Positions 47,083 through 57,644 of a DNA stretch of 64,000 nucleotides are shown piece after piece. Both the position numbers and the translations under genes were made by a program. The notes beneath the pieces were generated by a model. The model searched no databases and was not told the DNA's origin. It saw only the letters and a list, made by a program, of their open reading frames with translations. Source of the stretch: Mycobacterium seoulense (GTDB lineage: Bacteria; Actinomycetota; Actinomycetes; Mycobacteriales; Mycobacteriaceae); contig NZ_AP022582.1 in the NCBI RefSeq assembly GCF_010731595.1, positions 434,001 to 498,000 of the forward strand, read 5' to 3'. Position 1 is the first letter of the stretch, and every line of letters begins with the position of its first letter.

Positions 47083-48006
47083 GTGGCAACCACCGGCGCA
47101 GCCAGCCCGCCCGACGAGCCGCGGCGTGAGGGCAAGAACACCATGCAGCAGCCGGCCAAGAAGACGTCCCGCGCGGGACGCGATCTGCGCGCCGCCATCG
47201 CGGTGGGCGCGGGCATCGGCGGCGTGCTGATCGTGACGCTCATTTTCGCGCCGCGCTTCTGGGTTCCCATCGTCGCGCTCGCCATCTTCGTCGCCACCCT
47301 CGAGGTGGCGCGGCGGCTGGGCGAGGCCGGGTACGTCATCCCGCTCATCCCGCTGCTGATCGGCGGCCAGGTCACCCTCTGGCTGACGTGGCCCTATCAT
47401 GCCGCCGGCGCCCTGGCCGGGTTCGGTGCCACCGTGGTGGTCTGCAACGTGTGGCGGCTGTTCATGCAGGACAACAGCAAGCGGCCCGAGCCGTTCGCCG
47501 GTTCGCCGTCGGCGAATTATCTGCGTGACGCCTCGGCCACCGTGTTCCTGGCCGCGTGGGTGCCGCTGTTCGCCTCCTTCGGCGCCATGCTGGTCTACCC
47601 GAAGGACGGCGCGGGCCGGGTCTTCTGCCTGATGGTCACCGTCGTCGCCTCCGACGTGGGCGGCTACGCCGTGGGCGTGCTGCTGGGCAAGCACCCGATG
47701 GTTCCCGCAATCAGCCCGAAGAAGTCCTGGGAGGGTCTCGCCGGTTCGCTCTTCTTCGGCATCACCGCGGCGATTCTGACGGCGACGTTCCTGGCCGGCA
47801 AGCCGCCCTGGATCGGAGCGCTGCTGGGCGTCGTCCTGGTGCTGACCTGCACGCTCGGCGATCTCGTCGAGTCCCAGATCAAGCGCGACCTCGGCATCAA
47901 AGACATGGGCCGCTTGCTGCCCGGCCACGGCGGTCTGATGGACCGGCTCGACGGCGTGCTCCCGTCGGCGGTCGCCGCGTGGACGGTGCTGACGCTCGTA
48001 CCCTGA
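47083..48006 (+). CDS. cdsA: Phosphatidate cytidylyltransferase CdsA
   Basis: 307 residues from GTG 47083 (a TTG at 47065 is an alternative); Rv2881c has a similar length. Several membrane helices are followed by the CDP-diglyceride synthase signature [20 protein letters not shown] with [23 protein letters not shown] binds nucleotide. The enzyme makes CDP-diacylglycerol, precursor of PI, PIMs and cardiolipin. The first ~40 residues are cytoplasmic and basic. Confidence 0.95.
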   Translation: MATTGAASPPDEPRREGKNTMQQPAKKTSRAGRDLRAAIAVGAGIGGVLIVTLIFAPRFWVPIVALAIFVATLEVARRLGEAGYVIPLIPLLIGGQVTLWLTWPYHAAGALAGFGATVVVCNVWRLFMQDNSKRPEPFAGSPSANYLRDASATVFLAAWVPLFASFGAMLVYPKDGAGRVFCLMVTVVASDVGGYAVGVLLGKHPMVPAISPKKSWEGLAGSLFFGITAAILTATFLAGKPPWIGALLGVVLVLTCTLGDLVESQIKRDLGIKDMGRLLPGHGGLMDRLDGVLPSAVAAWTVLTLVP

Positions 48007-48028
48007 CAGGGCCGATACTGGACTGGTC

Positions 48029-49123
48029 ATGGTCCAACAACTGGTTTTCACCGAACCCCGCCCCAGCAGGCCGCCGCGGCACCTGGCCGACCTGGACGCG
48101 GAAGGCCGCGCGTCGGCGGTCGCCGAGCTGGGCCTGCCGGCGTTCCGCGCCAAGCAGCTGGCGCATCAGTACTACGGCCGCCTGATCGCCGACCCCCGCG
48201 AGATGACCGACCTGCCGGCGGCGGTGCGGGACCGGGTCGCCGAGGCGATGTTCCCGCGCCTGCTGACCTCGGCCGCCGAGGTCACCTGCGATGCCGGGCA
48301 GACCCGAAAGACGTTGTGGCGCGGCACCGATGGGACGACCTTCGAGTCGGTGCTGATGCGCTATCCGCAGCGCAACACCGTGTGCATCTCGTCGCAGGCC
48401 GGCTGCGGCATGGCCTGCCCGTTCTGTGCGACCGGGCAGGGGGGACTGACCCGCAACCTGTCGACCGCGGAGATCCTGGAGCAGGTCCGTTCCGCCGCCG
48501 TCGCCCTGCGCGACGACTTCGGCGATCGGCTCTCCAACATCGTCTTCATGGGCATGGGGGAGCCGCTGGCCAACTACGCCAGGGTGCTGGCCGCGGTCCG
48601 TCGCATCACCGAAGCGCCGCCGCACGGCTTCGGCATCTCGGCCCGCTCGGTCACGGTCTCGACGGTCGGCCTGGCCCCGGCCATCCGCAAACTGGCCGAC
48701 GAGCGGCTCGGCGTGACGCTGGCGCTGTCGTTGCACGCGCCCGACGACGAACTGCGTGACACGCTCGTGCCGGTCAACAACCGGTGGAAGATCACCGAGG
48801 CGCTGGACGCCGCCCGCTACTACGCCGACGTCACCGGCCGCCGGGTGTCGGTGGAGTACGCGTTGATCCGCGACGTCAACGACCAGCCGTGGCGGGCCGA
48901 CCTGCTGGGTAGACGCCTGCATCGGGCGCTGGGCCCGCTGGTGCACGTCAACCTGATCCCGCTCAACCCGACGCCGGGCAGCGAGTGGGACGCCAGCCCC
49001 AAGCCGGTGGAGCGGGAGTTCGTCCGGCGGGTGCGGGCACAGGGGGTGTCGTGCACGGTCCGGGACACGCGCGGGCGCGAGATCAGCGCCGCCTGCGGAC
49101 AGCTGGCCGCCGAGGGCGGGTAG
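48029..49123 (+). CDS. rlmN: 23S rRNA (adenine2503-C2)-methyltransferase RlmN
   Basis: 364 residues. The radical SAM cysteines are in [17 protein letters not shown] (CxxxCxxC starting at SQAGCG), and [11 protein letters not shown] and [14 protein letters not shown] are conserved. The C-terminal catalytic cysteine is in [18 protein letters not shown]. It methylates C2 of A2503 in 23S rRNA and A37 of some tRNAs. The final ~12 codons are part of a 58-bp tandem repeat that continues behind the stop. Confidence 0.97.
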   Translation: MVQQLVFTEPRPSRPPRHLADLDAEGRASAVAELGLPAFRAKQLAHQYYGRLIADPREMTDLPAAVRDRVAEAMFPRLLTSAAEVTCDAGQTRKTLWRGTDGTTFESVLMRYPQRNTVCISSQAGCGMACPFCATGQGGLTRNLSTAEILEQVRSAAVALRDDFGDRLSNIVFMGMGEPLANYARVLAAVRRITEAPPHGFGISARSVTVSTVGLAPAIRKLADERLGVTLALSLHAPDDELRDTLVPVNNRWKITEALDAARYYADVTGRRVSVEYALIRDVNDQPWRADLLGRRLHRALGPLVHVNLIPLNPTPGSEWDASPKPVEREFVRRVRAQGVSCTVRDTRGREISAACGQLAAEGG

Positions 49124-49239
49124 CTGGAGCGCAGGCGCATCAACGACCGCCTGCGGACAGCTGGCCGCCGAGGGCGGGTAGCTGGAGCGCAGGCGCATCA
49201 ACGACCGCCTGCGGACAGCTGGCCGCCGAGGGCGGGTAG
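49089..49239 (+). repeat. 58-bp tandem repeat (about 2.6 copies) at the rlmN 3' end
   Basis: Units at 49089-49146, 49147-49204 and a partial 49205-49239 are identical. Each begins CCGCCTGCGGACAGCTGGCC, encodes the last residues of rlmN including its TAG, and ends with AGCGCAGGCGCATCAACGA. CGCAGGCG and CGCCTGCG, split between neighbouring units, pair as an 8-bp stem (49130-49155 and again 58 bp on). The array is a typical VNTR. Because the period is not a multiple of three but the stop comes first, copy-number change leaves RlmN intact. Confidence 0.93.
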
Positions 49240-49302
49240 GGATGAACCGGGCGAGCTCCTGCCCCGTCGAGTAAGGCAGGACTCCAGCAAACGAGGTGCG
49301 CC

Positions 49303-49812
49303 ATGAGGATTCACCGTTCAACCCTGAGCAATGCGTTTGCCGCGGTGCTGATCGCGGTCATGTGGACTGTCGGCGTGGGCAACGCGTCGCGCGCCGTGGC
49401 CGCCGACGACCGTCTGCAATTCACGGCGACGACCCTCAGTGGTGCGCCGTTCAACGGGGCCAGCCTGCAGGGCAAGCCCGCGGTGCTGTGGTTCTGGACG
49501 CCGTGGTGCCCGTTCTGCAACGCCGAGGCCCCAGGCGTCAGCCAGGTGGCGGCCGCCAATCCCGGCGTGACTTTCGTCGGCGTCGCGGCCCATTCGGACG
49601 TGGCTGCGATGCAGAATTTCGTCGCCAAGTACAACCTGAATTTCACCAATCTCAACGACACCGACGGGGCGCTCTGGGCCCGGTACAACGTCCCCTGGCA
49701 GCCCGCTTACGTGTTCTACCGGGCGGACGGCAGCTCGACCTTCGTGAACAACCCGACCTCGGCGATGTCGCAGCAGGAGCTGTCCGACCGGGTAGCCGCA
49801 CTGAGGTCCTGA
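49303..49812 (+). CDS. mpt53: Secreted thioredoxin-like disulfide oxidoreductase Mpt53
   Basis: 169 residues from ATG 49303. A signal peptide (ALIAVMWTVGVGNASRAVA-like) precedes a thioredoxin fold with the active site FWTPWCPFCNAEAP. It oxidises thiols of exported proteins, as Rv2878c does. The CcdA-like membrane protein starts five bases after the stop and is the expected electron partner. Confidence 0.94.
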   Translation: MRIHRSTLSNAFAAVLIAVMWTVGVGNASRAVAADDRLQFTATTLSGAPFNGASLQGKPAVLWFWTPWCPFCNAEAPGVSQVAAANPGVTFVGVAAHSDVAAMQNFVAKYNLNFTNLNDTDGALWARYNVPWQPAYVFYRADGSSTFVNNPTSAMSQQELSDRVAALRS

Positions 49813-49816
49813 CCTC

Positions 49817-50686
49817 GTGGATCAGGGCCTCGTCGGCCTGGCCTTCGCCGCCGGGTTGGTGGCGGCCCTGAACCCCTGTGGCTTCGCCATGCTGCCCGTC
49901 TACCTGCTGCTGGTGGTGCGAGGTCAGCGCCCCGGCGAGCGAGCGGGAGTGTCGCCGGGCTTGACCGCCGCCGGGCGGGCGCTGGCAGCCACCGCCGGGA
50001 TGGCGCTCGGCTTCCTCACGGTGTTCGGCTTGTTCGGCGCGCTGACGGTATCGGCGGCCGCGACCGTACAGCGGTACCTGCCGTACGCCACGGTGATCGT
50101 CGGCGTCGTGCTCGTGGCGCTCGGCGGGTGGCTGATGTCGGGCCGCCGGCTGTCGGCGCTCACCCCTCGGCCGCTGGGCCCGCGGCGGGCACCCACCGTG
50201 CGGCTCGGCTCCATGTACGGGTATGGCGTCAGCTACGCGATCGCCTCCCTGTCGTGCACGATCGGGCCGTTTCTGGCGGTCACCGCGGCCGGCCTCCGGG
50301 GCGGATCGATCGTGAAGGCGGTGTCGATCTACCTCGCCTACATCGGGGGCCTGACCCTGATCGTCGGCGTACTCGCCGTTGCCGCCGCTACCGCGAGCTC
50401 GGCGATGGTGGACCGGCTGCGGCGCATCCTGCCGTTCGTTGACCGGATCAGTGGCGCGCTGCTGTTGCTGGTCGGTCTCTACGTGGCCTACTACGGTTGC
50501 TACGAGCTGCGCCTATTGGGCCCGAACGCCCAACCGCAGGATGCGGTGATCACCGCGGCCGGACGCGTGCAGGGGACGCTGGCCGGCTGGGTGCATCAGC
50601 ACGGGATGTGGCCTTGGCTGGCGGCCCTGTTCGCCTTGGCCGTCGTCGCGCTCGGCGGCGCCTGGTACCGGCGGGCGCAACGCTAG
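49817..50686 (+). CDS. CcdA/DsbD-like membrane electron transporter (Rv2877c-like)
   Basis: 289 residues from GTG 49817. Hydrophobic helices begin AFAAGLVAALNPCGFAMLPV; the conserved cysteines lie in NPCG and in IASLSCTIGPFLAV, the pair that carries reducing power across the membrane in CcdA proteins. The extra helix near the end (MWPWLAALFALAVVALGGAW) is normal for this group. It is coupled to mpt53. Confidence 0.92.
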   Translation: MDQGLVGLAFAAGLVAALNPCGFAMLPVYLLLVVRGQRPGERAGVSPGLTAAGRALAATAGMALGFLTVFGLFGALTVSAAATVQRYLPYATVIVGVVLVALGGWLMSGRRLSALTPRPLGPRRAPTVRLGSMYGYGVSYAIASLSCTIGPFLAVTAAGLRGGSIVKAVSIYLAYIGGLTLIVGVLAVAAATASSAMVDRLRRILPFVDRISGALLLLVGLYVAYYGCYELRLLGPNAQPQDAVITAAGRVQGTLAGWVHQHGMWPWLAALFALAVVALGGAWYRRAQR

Positions 50687-50704
50687 GGCATCGGGGTGTG
50701 GCGG

Positions 50705-50959
50705 CTACCTGATCCAGCCGCGGCGGCGGCCCCACAGGTCGCGGACCAGGGCGACGAGCGCCAGGGTGGCGAACCCGATCAGGAACCAGTTCTCGATATG
50801 GCCGACGTGGTTGCCGCGCAGCATCGCCAGCAGGAACACGATGATGACCAGACCGGTGATGTGCCACGTGCGGTGGTTGATCCTGCTCCAACCCCACGCC
50901 GCCGACGGCACCTCGACGGTGTCGACGCCGGTGAACTGTTCCACCTCGGTACTGGCCAC
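50705..50959 (-). CDS. Small membrane protein (Rv2876-like)
   Basis: 84 residues from GTG 50959 behind AAAGGG at a good distance; an ATG at 50998 would add 13. Two hydrophobic segments are seen (HITGLVIIVFLLAML and NWFLIGFATLALVALV), and a polar end DLWGRRRGWIR. It has no recognised domain. In M. tuberculosis the mpt70/mpt83/dipZ cluster lies beyond this gene; here dxr comes directly. Confidence 0.8.
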   Translation of the reverse strand: MASTEVEQFTGVDTVEVPSAAWGWSRINHRTWHITGLVIIVFLLAMLRGNHVGHIENWFLIGFATLALVALVRDLWGRRRGWIR

Positions 50960-51043
50960 GGTGAATCCCTTTCGTCGCTTCTGCAGCGATTCTGGCATAC
51001 CCGCGGCGTGGTCCCGCAGCCGTCGCGGACTCTTCGAGCGGGG

Positions 51044-51049
51044 CACAAT
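51044..51049 (+). promoter_or_regulatory. Candidate -10 box (CACAAT) of dxr, leaderless
   Basis: GGCACAAT, shared with the rpsP and rplS promoters, ends 6 nt before GTG 51056. No ribosome binding site is present. Confidence 0.4.
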
Positions 51050-51055
51050 GAGTGA

Positions 51056-52252
51056 GTGACAACCGCGACACCCGACGGCCGCCTGCGCGTGCTGGTGCTG
51101 GGCAGCACCGGGTCGATCGGCACCCAGGCGCTGGAGGTGATCGCGGCCCATCCGGACCGCTTCGAGGTGGTCGGCCTGGCCGCGGGGGGCGCGAACCTGG
51201 ACACCCTGCTGCGCCAGCGCGCCGAGACGGGGGTCACCAACGTCGCCGTCGCCGACGAACGCGCGGCGCAGATCGCCGAGGCCCCGTACCGCGGCCCCGA
51301 CGCGGTCACCCGCCTGGTCGAAGACACCCAGGCCGACGTCGTCCTCAACGCGCTGGTGGGCGCGCTGGGCCTGCGGCCGACGCTGGCGGCGCTGGAATCG
51401 GGGGCCAGGCTGGCGCTGGCCAACAAGGAGTCGCTGATCGCCGGTGGCCCGCTGGTGTTGCGGGCGGCGCGGCCGGGTCAGATCGTGCCCGTCGACTCCG
51501 AGCACTCCGCGCTGGCCCAATGCCTGCGCGGCGGCACCCCCGAGGAGGTCGCCAAGCTGGTGCTCACCGCCTCCGGCGGGCCGTTCCGCGGCTGGACCGC
51601 CGCCCAGCTCGAGGGGGTCACCCCCGAACAGGCGGGGGCCCACCCGACCTGGTCGATGGGCCCGATGAACACGCTGAACTCGGCCTCGCTGGTCAACAAG
51701 GGGCTCGAACTCATCGAAACGCACCTGCTGTTCGGCATCCCGTACGACCGCATCGAGGTCGTCGTGCACCCGCAGTCGATTGTTCACTCGATGGTCACGT
51801 TCGTCGACGGGTCGACCATCGCCCAGGCCAGCCCGCCGGACATGAGGCTGCCCATCTCGCTGGCCCTGGGCTGGCCCCGCCGGGTCCCCGGGGTGGCCGC
51901 GTCGTGCGACTTCAGCACCGCCTCTAGCTGGGAATTCGAACCGCTGGACAGCGAGGTATTCCCCGCCGTGGACCTGGCGCGGCATGCCGGCCAGACCGGC
52001 GGCTGCATGACCGCCGTGTACAACGCGGCCAACGAGGAGGCGGCGGCGGCGTTCCTCGAGGGCCGGGTGGGATTCCCCGTCATCGTCGAAACCATCGCCG
52101 AGGTGCTGCACGCCGCCGACCAGTGGGCGGTTTCACCCGCTAACGTGGATGAGGTACTAGACGCGCAGCGCTGGGCGCGGGAGCGGGCGCGACGCGCTGT
52201 CGCACACGCACGGCCCACCGAGGCGTCCGTCAACGCCTCCGGAATGGTGTGA
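51056..52252 (+). CDS. dxr: 1-deoxy-D-xylulose 5-phosphate reductoisomerase
   Basis: 398 residues from GTG 51056. NADPH binding is [17 protein letters not shown]; substrate residues lie in [36 protein letters not shown] and [15 protein letters not shown]. It makes MEP, the committed step of the non-mevalonate isoprenoid pathway. rip1 and ispG follow in the same orientation. Confidence 0.98.
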   Translation: MTTATPDGRLRVLVLGSTGSIGTQALEVIAAHPDRFEVVGLAAGGANLDTLLRQRAETGVTNVAVADERAAQIAEAPYRGPDAVTRLVEDTQADVVLNALVGALGLRPTLAALESGARLALANKESLIAGGPLVLRAARPGQIVPVDSEHSALAQCLRGGTPEEVAKLVLTASGGPFRGWTAAQLEGVTPEQAGAHPTWSMGPMNTLNSASLVNKGLELIETHLLFGIPYDRIEVVVHPQSIVHSMVTFVDGSTIAQASPPDMRLPISLALGWPRRVPGVAASCDFSTASSWEFEPLDSEVFPAVDLARHAGQTGGCMTAVYNAANEEAAAAFLEGRVGFPVIVETIAEVLHAADQWAVSPANVDEVLDAQRWARERARRAVAHARPTEASVNASGMV

Positions 52253-52271
52253 GAAAGGTCCTGCAGCGGAG

Positions 52272-53486
52272 ATGATGTTCGTTATCGGCATTGTGCTGTT
52301 CGCCGTTGCCATCCTGATCTCGGTGGCCCTGCACGAGTGTGGCCACATGTGGGTCGCCCGTGCCACCGGCATGAAGGTCCGCCGCTATTTCGTCGGGTTC
52401 GGGCCCACCCTGTGGTCGACGCGGCGTGGCGAGACCGAGTACGGCCTCAAGGCCGTGCCCCTGGGCGGCTTCTGCGACATCGCCGGGATGACCTCGGTCG
52501 AGGAGCTGGCCCCCGACGAGACCGACCGGGCGATGTTCAAGCAAGCCGTCTGGAAGCGCGTCGCGGTGCTGTTCGCCGGCCCCGGCATGAACTTCGTGAT
52601 TTGCCTGGTCCTGATCTACGGCATCGCGCTGGTCTGGGGGCTGCCGAACCTGCACCCCGACACCCGGGCCGTCGTCGGCGAAACCGCTTGCGTCGCACCG
52701 GAAGTGAGTCCCGGTAAGGTCGCCGACTGCGCCGGACCGGGTCCGGCGGCCCTGGCCGGGATCCGTCCCGGCGACGTCGTGGTCAAGGTCGGTGACACCA
52801 AGGTCTCCAGCTTCGACGACATGGCGGCCGCGGTCCGCAAACTGCACGGCAGCGTCCCCGTCGTGGTCGAGCGCAACGGCACACCGATCACCACCTACGT
52901 GGACGTGACGCCCACCCAGCGCTACGTCACCAAGGCAGAGGGCGCCAAGCCCGAACCCGCCACGGTAGGCGCCATGGGCGTCGGCGCGCAGAAGCTTCAG
53001 CCCACGCACTACAACGCGCTCACCGCGGTTCCCGCCACCGTCGCCTTCGCGGCCGACCTGACCAAGGAGGTGGGCAAGGCGCTGGTCACGATCCCCACCA
53101 AGGTGGGTGCCCTGGTGCACGCCATCGGCGGTGGGCAGCGCGACCCGCAGACACCGATGAGCGTCGTGGGAGCCAGCATCATCGGCGGCGAGACCGTCGA
53201 TCACGGGCTGTGGATGGCGTTCTGGTTCTTCCTGGCCCAGCTGAACCTGATCCTGGGCGCGATCAACCTGGTGCCGCTGCTGCCCTTCGACGGCGGGCAC
53301 ATCGCCGTTGCGCTGTTCGAGAAGGTCCGCAACATGATCCGGTCGGCCCGCGGCATGGTCGCGGCCGCGCCGGTGAACTACCTCAAGCTGATGCCCGCCA
53401 CGTACGTGGTGCTGGTGTTCGTGGTCGGGTACATGCTGCTGACCGTCACCGCGGATCTGGTGAATCCCATCACCCTCTTCCAGTAA
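52272..53486 (+). CDS. rip1: Site-2 protease Rip1 (RseP-type)
   Basis: 404 residues, the length of Rv2869c. The zinc motif HExxH is in [14 protein letters not shown] in the first membrane helix; a PDZ domain (~residues 120-210, [20 protein letters not shown]) follows; the second metal motif is [14 protein letters not shown]. It cleaves membrane-bound anti-sigma factors in regulated intramembrane proteolysis. Its place between dxr and ispG is conserved in Actinobacteria. Confidence 0.97.
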   Translation: MMFVIGIVLFAVAILISVALHECGHMWVARATGMKVRRYFVGFGPTLWSTRRGETEYGLKAVPLGGFCDIAGMTSVEELAPDETDRAMFKQAVWKRVAVLFAGPGMNFVICLVLIYGIALVWGLPNLHPDTRAVVGETACVAPEVSPGKVADCAGPGPAALAGIRPGDVVVKVGDTKVSSFDDMAAAVRKLHGSVPVVVERNGTPITTYVDVTPTQRYVTKAEGAKPEPATVGAMGVGAQKLQPTHYNALTAVPATVAFAADLTKEVGKALVTIPTKVGALVHAIGGGQRDPQTPMSVVGASIIGGETVDHGLWMAFWFFLAQLNLILGAINLVPLLPFDGGHIAVALFEKVRNMIRSARGMVAAAPVNYLKLMPATYVVLVFVVGYMLLTVTADLVNPITLFQ

Positions 53487-53508
53487 TCGACCAAAGGAAA
53501 CCAAGACT

Positions 53509-54675
53509 GTGACCATTGGCCTGGGCATGCCGGACGCGCCGGCGCCCACGCTCGCCCCCCGGCGCAAGACGCGCCAACTCATGGTCCGCGACGTCGGGGT
53601 GGGCAGCGACTATCCGATTTCCGTGCAGTCGATGTGCACCACCAAGACCCACGACGTCAACACCACACTGCAGCAGATCGCGGAACTGACCGCCGCCGGA
53701 TGCGACATCGTGCGGGTGGCCTGCCCGCGGCAGGAGGACGCCGACGCGCTGGCCGAGATCGCCCGGCACAGCCAGATCCCGGTGATCGCCGACATCCACT
53801 TCCAGCCGAAGTACATCTTCGCCGCCATCGACGCGGGGTGCGCCGCGGTGCGGGTGAACCCCGGCAACATCAAGGAGTTCGACGGCCGGGTGGGCGAGGT
53901 GGCCAAGGCCGCCGCCGCGGCCGGCATCCCGATCCGCATCGGCGTCAACGCGGGCTCGCTGGACAAGCGCTTCCTGGAGAAGTACGGCAAGGCCACCGCC
54001 GAGGCGCTGGTCGAGTCCGCGCTGTGGGAGGCCTCGCTGTTCGAGGACCACGGCTTCGGCAACATCAAGATCAGCGTCAAGCACAACGATCCCGTGGTGA
54101 TGGTCGCCGCCTACGAGCAGCTGGCCGCCCAATGCGACTATCCGCTGCACCTGGGCGTCACCGAGGCCGGTCCGGCGTTCCAGGGCACCATCAAGTCCGC
54201 GGTGGCCTTCGGCGCGCTGCTGTCGCGGGGGATCGGCGACACCATCCGGGTGTCGCTGTCCGCGCCGCCGGTCGAAGAGGTCAAGGTCGGCAACCAGATT
54301 CTGGAGTCGCTGAACCTGCGGCCGCGCGGACTGGAGATCGTGTCCTGCCCGTCCTGCGGTCGCGCGCAGGTCGACGTCTACACCCTGGCCAACGAGGTCA
54401 CCGCCGGGCTGGAGGGCCTCGACGTGCCGCTGCGGGTGGCGGTGATGGGGTGCGTGGTGAACGGCCCGGGCGAGGCGCGCGAGGCCGACCTGGGCGTCGC
54501 GTCGGGAAACGGCAAGGGGCAGATCTTCGTTCGCGGTGAAGTGATCAAGACCGTGCCGGAAGCCCAGATCGTCGAGACGTTGATCGAGGAGGCCATGCGG
54601 CTCGCCTCCGAGATGGGTGTCGATCACGGTCCTGACACAACATCAAGCGGTTCGCCGATCGTGACCGTAAGCTGA
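53509..54675 (+). CDS. ispG: 4-hydroxy-3-methylbut-2-en-1-yl diphosphate synthase IspG (GcpE)
   Basis: 388 residues from GTG 53509 behind AAAGGAAACC. The TIM barrel has [20 protein letters not shown] and [13 protein letters not shown]; the [4Fe-4S] cysteines are in [16 protein letters not shown] and [16 protein letters not shown]. It converts MEcPP to HMBPP, the second isoprenoid gene of this block. Confidence 0.98.
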   Translation: MTIGLGMPDAPAPTLAPRRKTRQLMVRDVGVGSDYPISVQSMCTTKTHDVNTTLQQIAELTAAGCDIVRVACPRQEDADALAEIARHSQIPVIADIHFQPKYIFAAIDAGCAAVRVNPGNIKEFDGRVGEVAKAAAAAGIPIRIGVNAGSLDKRFLEKYGKATAEALVESALWEASLFEDHGFGNIKISVKHNDPVVMVAAYEQLAAQCDYPLHLGVTEAGPAFQGTIKSAVAFGALLSRGIGDTIRVSLSAPPVEEVKVGNQILESLNLRPRGLEIVSCPSCGRAQVDVYTLANEVTAGLEGLDVPLRVAVMGCVVNGPGEAREADLGVASGNGKGQIFVRGEVIKTVPEAQIVETLIEEAMRLASEMGVDHGPDTTSSGSPIVTVS

Positions 54676-54731
54676 TGGGGGCCGGTTTCCGGCTGCCGGT
54701 CCGTTAGTTCGCAGCACAGAGAGTTCGCCAG

Positions 54732-55586
54732 ATGTCGGCTCCGCCCCTCTTCCGCCTTGTCGGCGAGCGACGGGTGTCTGTGGTGCGCGACGCCGCCGCA
54801 GTGTGGCGGGTGTTCGAGGAGGACCCGGTCGGGTCGTGCATGGTCGCGGCCCGGGTCGCGGACCACGGCATCGACCCGAACTCCATCGGCGGCGAGCTGT
54901 GGACGTTGCGCGGTGCGGAGGAGTCGCTGTGCTTCGCCGGCGCCAACCTGATCCCGCTGCGCGGCGCGCCGGCCGACATGGACGCCTTCGCGGACGAGGC
55001 GATGAGCGGGACGCGCCGGTGCTCGTCGCTGGTCGGCAGGGCCGACCTGGTGATGCGGATGTGGGAGCGGCTGGAGTCCGCGTGGGGCCCGGCCCGCGAC
55101 GTGCGCGACCACCAGCCGCTGCTGGCGCTGTCGCGCCACCCCGACTGCGACATCGACGCCGGGGTGCGCCAGGTCCGGCCGGACGAGCTGGACGCCTATC
55201 TGGTGGCGGCCGTGGACATGTTCATCGGCGAGGTGGGCGTCGACCCCCGCATCGGCGACGGCGGCCGCGGGTACCGGCGGCGCGTCGCAAGCCTGATCGC
55301 GGCCGGCCGTGCCTGGGCCCGCTTCGAGCATGGCCAGGTCGTCTTCAAGGCCGAGGTGGGCTCGCAGTCGCCGGGTGTCGGCCAGATCCAGGGGGTTTGG
55401 GTGCACCCGGAGTGGCGGGGCCTGGGCATCGGCACCGCCGGCACCGCGACCGTGGCCGCCGTGATCGTCGGCAGCGGGCGCACCGCCAGCCTCTACGTGA
55501 ACAGCTTCAACACCGTGGCCCGCGCCGCGTATGCCCGCGTCGGCTTCGCCGAGGTGGGCACTTTCGCGACGGTCTTGCTCGACTAG
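54732..55586 (+). CDS. GNAT-family acetyltransferase (Rv2867c-like)
   Basis: 284 residues. The N-terminal ~140 residues form a DUF4081-type domain; the C-terminal GNAT domain has the acetyl-CoA loop in GVWVHPEWRGLGIGTAGTAT (R/QxxGxG/A) and the end LYVNSFNTVARAAYARVGF. The acceptor is unknown. It follows ispG as in M. tuberculosis, but the relFG toxin-antitoxin pair that comes next there is missing. Confidence 0.92.
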   Translation: MSAPPLFRLVGERRVSVVRDAAAVWRVFEEDPVGSCMVAARVADHGIDPNSIGGELWTLRGAEESLCFAGANLIPLRGAPADMDAFADEAMSGTRRCSSLVGRADLVMRMWERLESAWGPARDVRDHQPLLALSRHPDCDIDAGVRQVRPDELDAYLVAAVDMFIGEVGVDPRIGDGGRGYRRRVASLIAAGRAWARFEHGQVVFKAEVGSQSPGVGQIQGVWVHPEWRGLGIGTAGTATVAAVIVGSGRTASLYVNSFNTVARAAYARVGFAEVGTFATVLLD

Positions 55587-55680
55587 CCGTCTCCCGCGGT
55601 CGCGCGCCACGCGCCCGTAACGCTTCGGTCTCGGTGTGTCTGCGCCGATGCCGCCGCCACCGTTCATAACATCTGTAACG

Positions 55681-57507
55681 ATGGCAACAAAAAGCACACT
55701 GGTATCAGCAGCATCGGGGATGTCCGGTGTGCTGCTCGTCGCGGCCGTGGCCCTGTCCGGCTGCACCCCGCGGCCCGAGGGCCCCGGCCCGGCGGCGGAG
55801 AGATTCTTCGGCGCGCTGGCGGTCGGCGACACCGCCACGGCCGCCCAACTCAGCGACAACCCCAACGAGGCCCGCGAAGCGCTCAACGCGGCGTGGGCGG
55901 GGCTGCAGGCGAGCCACCTCGACACGCAGATCCTCAACGCCAAATACGCCGAGGACACCGGCACGGTCGGCTATCGCTTCACCTGGCACCTGCCCAAGAA
56001 CCGGACCTGGACCTACGACGGCCAGCTGAAAATGGCGCGCGACGAGGGGCGCTGGGAGGTCCGCTGGACCACCACCGACCTGCACCCCAAACTGGGCGAG
56101 CATCAGACGTTCGCACTGCGGGCCGACGCGCCGCGGCGCGCCTCGGTGAACGAGCTCGGCGGCAGCGACGTGCTGGTTCCCGGCTACCTGTACCACTACA
56201 CGCTGGATGCCACCCAGGCCGGATCCGGGGCCGCACTGATCGGGACGGCACACGCGATCGTCGACGTCCTGCACCCCTTCAACGGGGCGCTGAACGACCC
56301 GCAGTTGCTCGCCGAGCAGGCCAGCTCGGCGACGAAGCAGCTGGATCTGGTGACGCTGCACCCCGACGACAACGACAAGGTCTTCCCGGCGATCGGCCGG
56401 CTGCCCGGCGTCGTGGTCACCCCGCAGCCCGAGATGCTGCCGACCGACCCGCATTTCGCGCCGGCCGTCATATCCGAGGTGAAGAAGGCCGTGGCCGACC
56501 AACTCGACGGCGAGGCCGGCTGGCGGGTGGTCAGCGTCAACCAGAACGGTGTCGAGGTCGAAGTCCTGCACGAGGTGCCGGGGTCGCCGGCGCCGTCGGT
56601 CTCGATCACGCTCGACCGGGTGGTGCAGAACGCCGCCCAGCGCGCGGTGGACACCCGCGGCGGCAAAGCCATGATGGTCGTGATCAAGCCGTCGACCGGG
56701 GAGATCCTGGCGATCGCCCAGAACGGCGGCGCCGACGCGGACGGCCTGGTGGCCACCACCGGGCTGTTCCCGCCGGGGTCGACGTTCAAGATGGTGACCG
56801 CGGGCGCCGCCGTCGACCGCGACATGGCCACCCCGAACACCATGCTGGGCTGCCCGGGCCATCTCGACATCGGGCACCGCACCATCCCCAACTACGGCGG
56901 CTTCGACCTGGGCGTGGTGCCGATGTCGCGGGCGTTCGCCAGTTCCTGCAACACCACGTTCGCCGAGCTCAGCAGCAGGCTGCCGCCCCGGGGCCTGACG
57001 CAGGCGGCCACCCGGTACGGGATCGGCCTGGACTATCAGGTGGACGGCATCACCACGGTGACCGGGTCGGTGCCGCCGACGGTGGACCTCGCCGAGCGCA
57101 CCGAGGACGGCTTCGGCCAGGGCAAGGTGCTGGCGAGCCCGTTCGGCATGGCCCTGGTGGCGGCGACCGTCGCCGCCGGTAAGACGCCGACACCGCAGCT
57201 CATCGCCGGCCGGCCCACGGCGGTTCAGGGCGACACCACCCCGATCAGCCCGAAGATGGTGGACGCCCTGCGGCCCATGATGCGGCTGGTGGTGACCAAC
57301 GGGACCGCCAAGGAGATCGCCGGCTGCGGCGCCGTCTACGGGAAGACGGGCGAGGCCGAGTTCCCGGGCGGATCGCATTCCTGGTTCGCCGGGTACCGCG
57401 GCGACCTGGCGTTCGCCTCGCTGATCGTCGGGGGCGGCAGCTCGGAGTACGCGGTCCGGATGACCAAGGTGATGTTCGAATCCCTGCCGCCGGACTTCCT
57501 GGCCTGA
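55681..57507 (+). CDS. Penicillin-binding lipoprotein (class B, PBP2a-like; Rv2864c-like)
   Basis: 608 residues from ATG 55681. The signal peptide ends in a lipobox (AVALSGCTPRP). An NTF2-like MecA N-terminal domain (~35-160) is followed by a dimerisation domain and the transpeptidase domain: SxxK in PPGSTFKMVTAG, SxN in FASSCNTTFAEL, KTG in VYGKTGEAEFPGG. The enzyme crosslinks peptidoglycan at the outer face. This MecA-like build is linked to low beta-lactam affinity in other genera; that property is not shown here. Confidence 0.94.
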   Translation: MATKSTLVSAASGMSGVLLVAAVALSGCTPRPEGPGPAAERFFGALAVGDTATAAQLSDNPNEAREALNAAWAGLQASHLDTQILNAKYAEDTGTVGYRFTWHLPKNRTWTYDGQLKMARDEGRWEVRWTTTDLHPKLGEHQTFALRADAPRRASVNELGGSDVLVPGYLYHYTLDATQAGSGAALIGTAHAIVDVLHPFNGALNDPQLLAEQASSATKQLDLVTLHPDDNDKVFPAIGRLPGVVVTPQPEMLPTDPHFAPAVISEVKKAVADQLDGEAGWRVVSVNQNGVEVEVLHEVPGSPAPSVSITLDRVVQNAAQRAVDTRGGKAMMVVIKPSTGEILAIAQNGGADADGLVATTGLFPPGSTFKMVTAGAAVDRDMATPNTMLGCPGHLDIGHRTIPNYGGFDLGVVPMSRAFASSCNTTFAELSSRLPPRGLTQAATRYGIGLDYQVDGITTVTGSVPPTVDLAERTEDGFGQGKVLASPFGMALVAATVAAGKTPTPQLIAGRPTAVQGDTTPISPKMVDALRPMMRLVVTNGTAKEIAGCGAVYGKTGEAEFPGGSHSWFAGYRGDLAFASLIVGGGSSEYAVRMTKVMFESLPPDFLA

Positions 57508-57522
57508 CGCCCGGGCGCCCGG

Positions 57523-57582
57523 GCGAGCGTGCACGGAATGCCGCCCGCAACGGCGTGTCGGCGTGCCGACACGCACGCTCGC
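57523..57582 (+). terminator. Nested hairpin behind the penicillin-binding protein gene
   Basis: Outer arms GCGAGCGTGC (57523-32) and GCACGCTCGC (57573-82) are perfect complements, and inside lies a second stem GCGTGTCGGC with GCCGACACGC (57553-74). The stem-loops compete over two bases. This motif type looks like a recurring mycobacterial intergenic hairpin and probably ends transcription. Confidence 0.6.
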
Positions 57583-57644
57583 GAGGCTCCCGGCAGCGGT
57601 AAGTTGCGAGGGTGGGCCGAGGGTTTTCAGCGTCAGGAAGGGCC

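Noticed and set aside
49089..49239. The rlmN-end repeat as a CRISPR or transposon footprint
   Set aside because: Head-to-tail identical units without spacers, terminal inverted repeats or transposase; replication slippage is enough.
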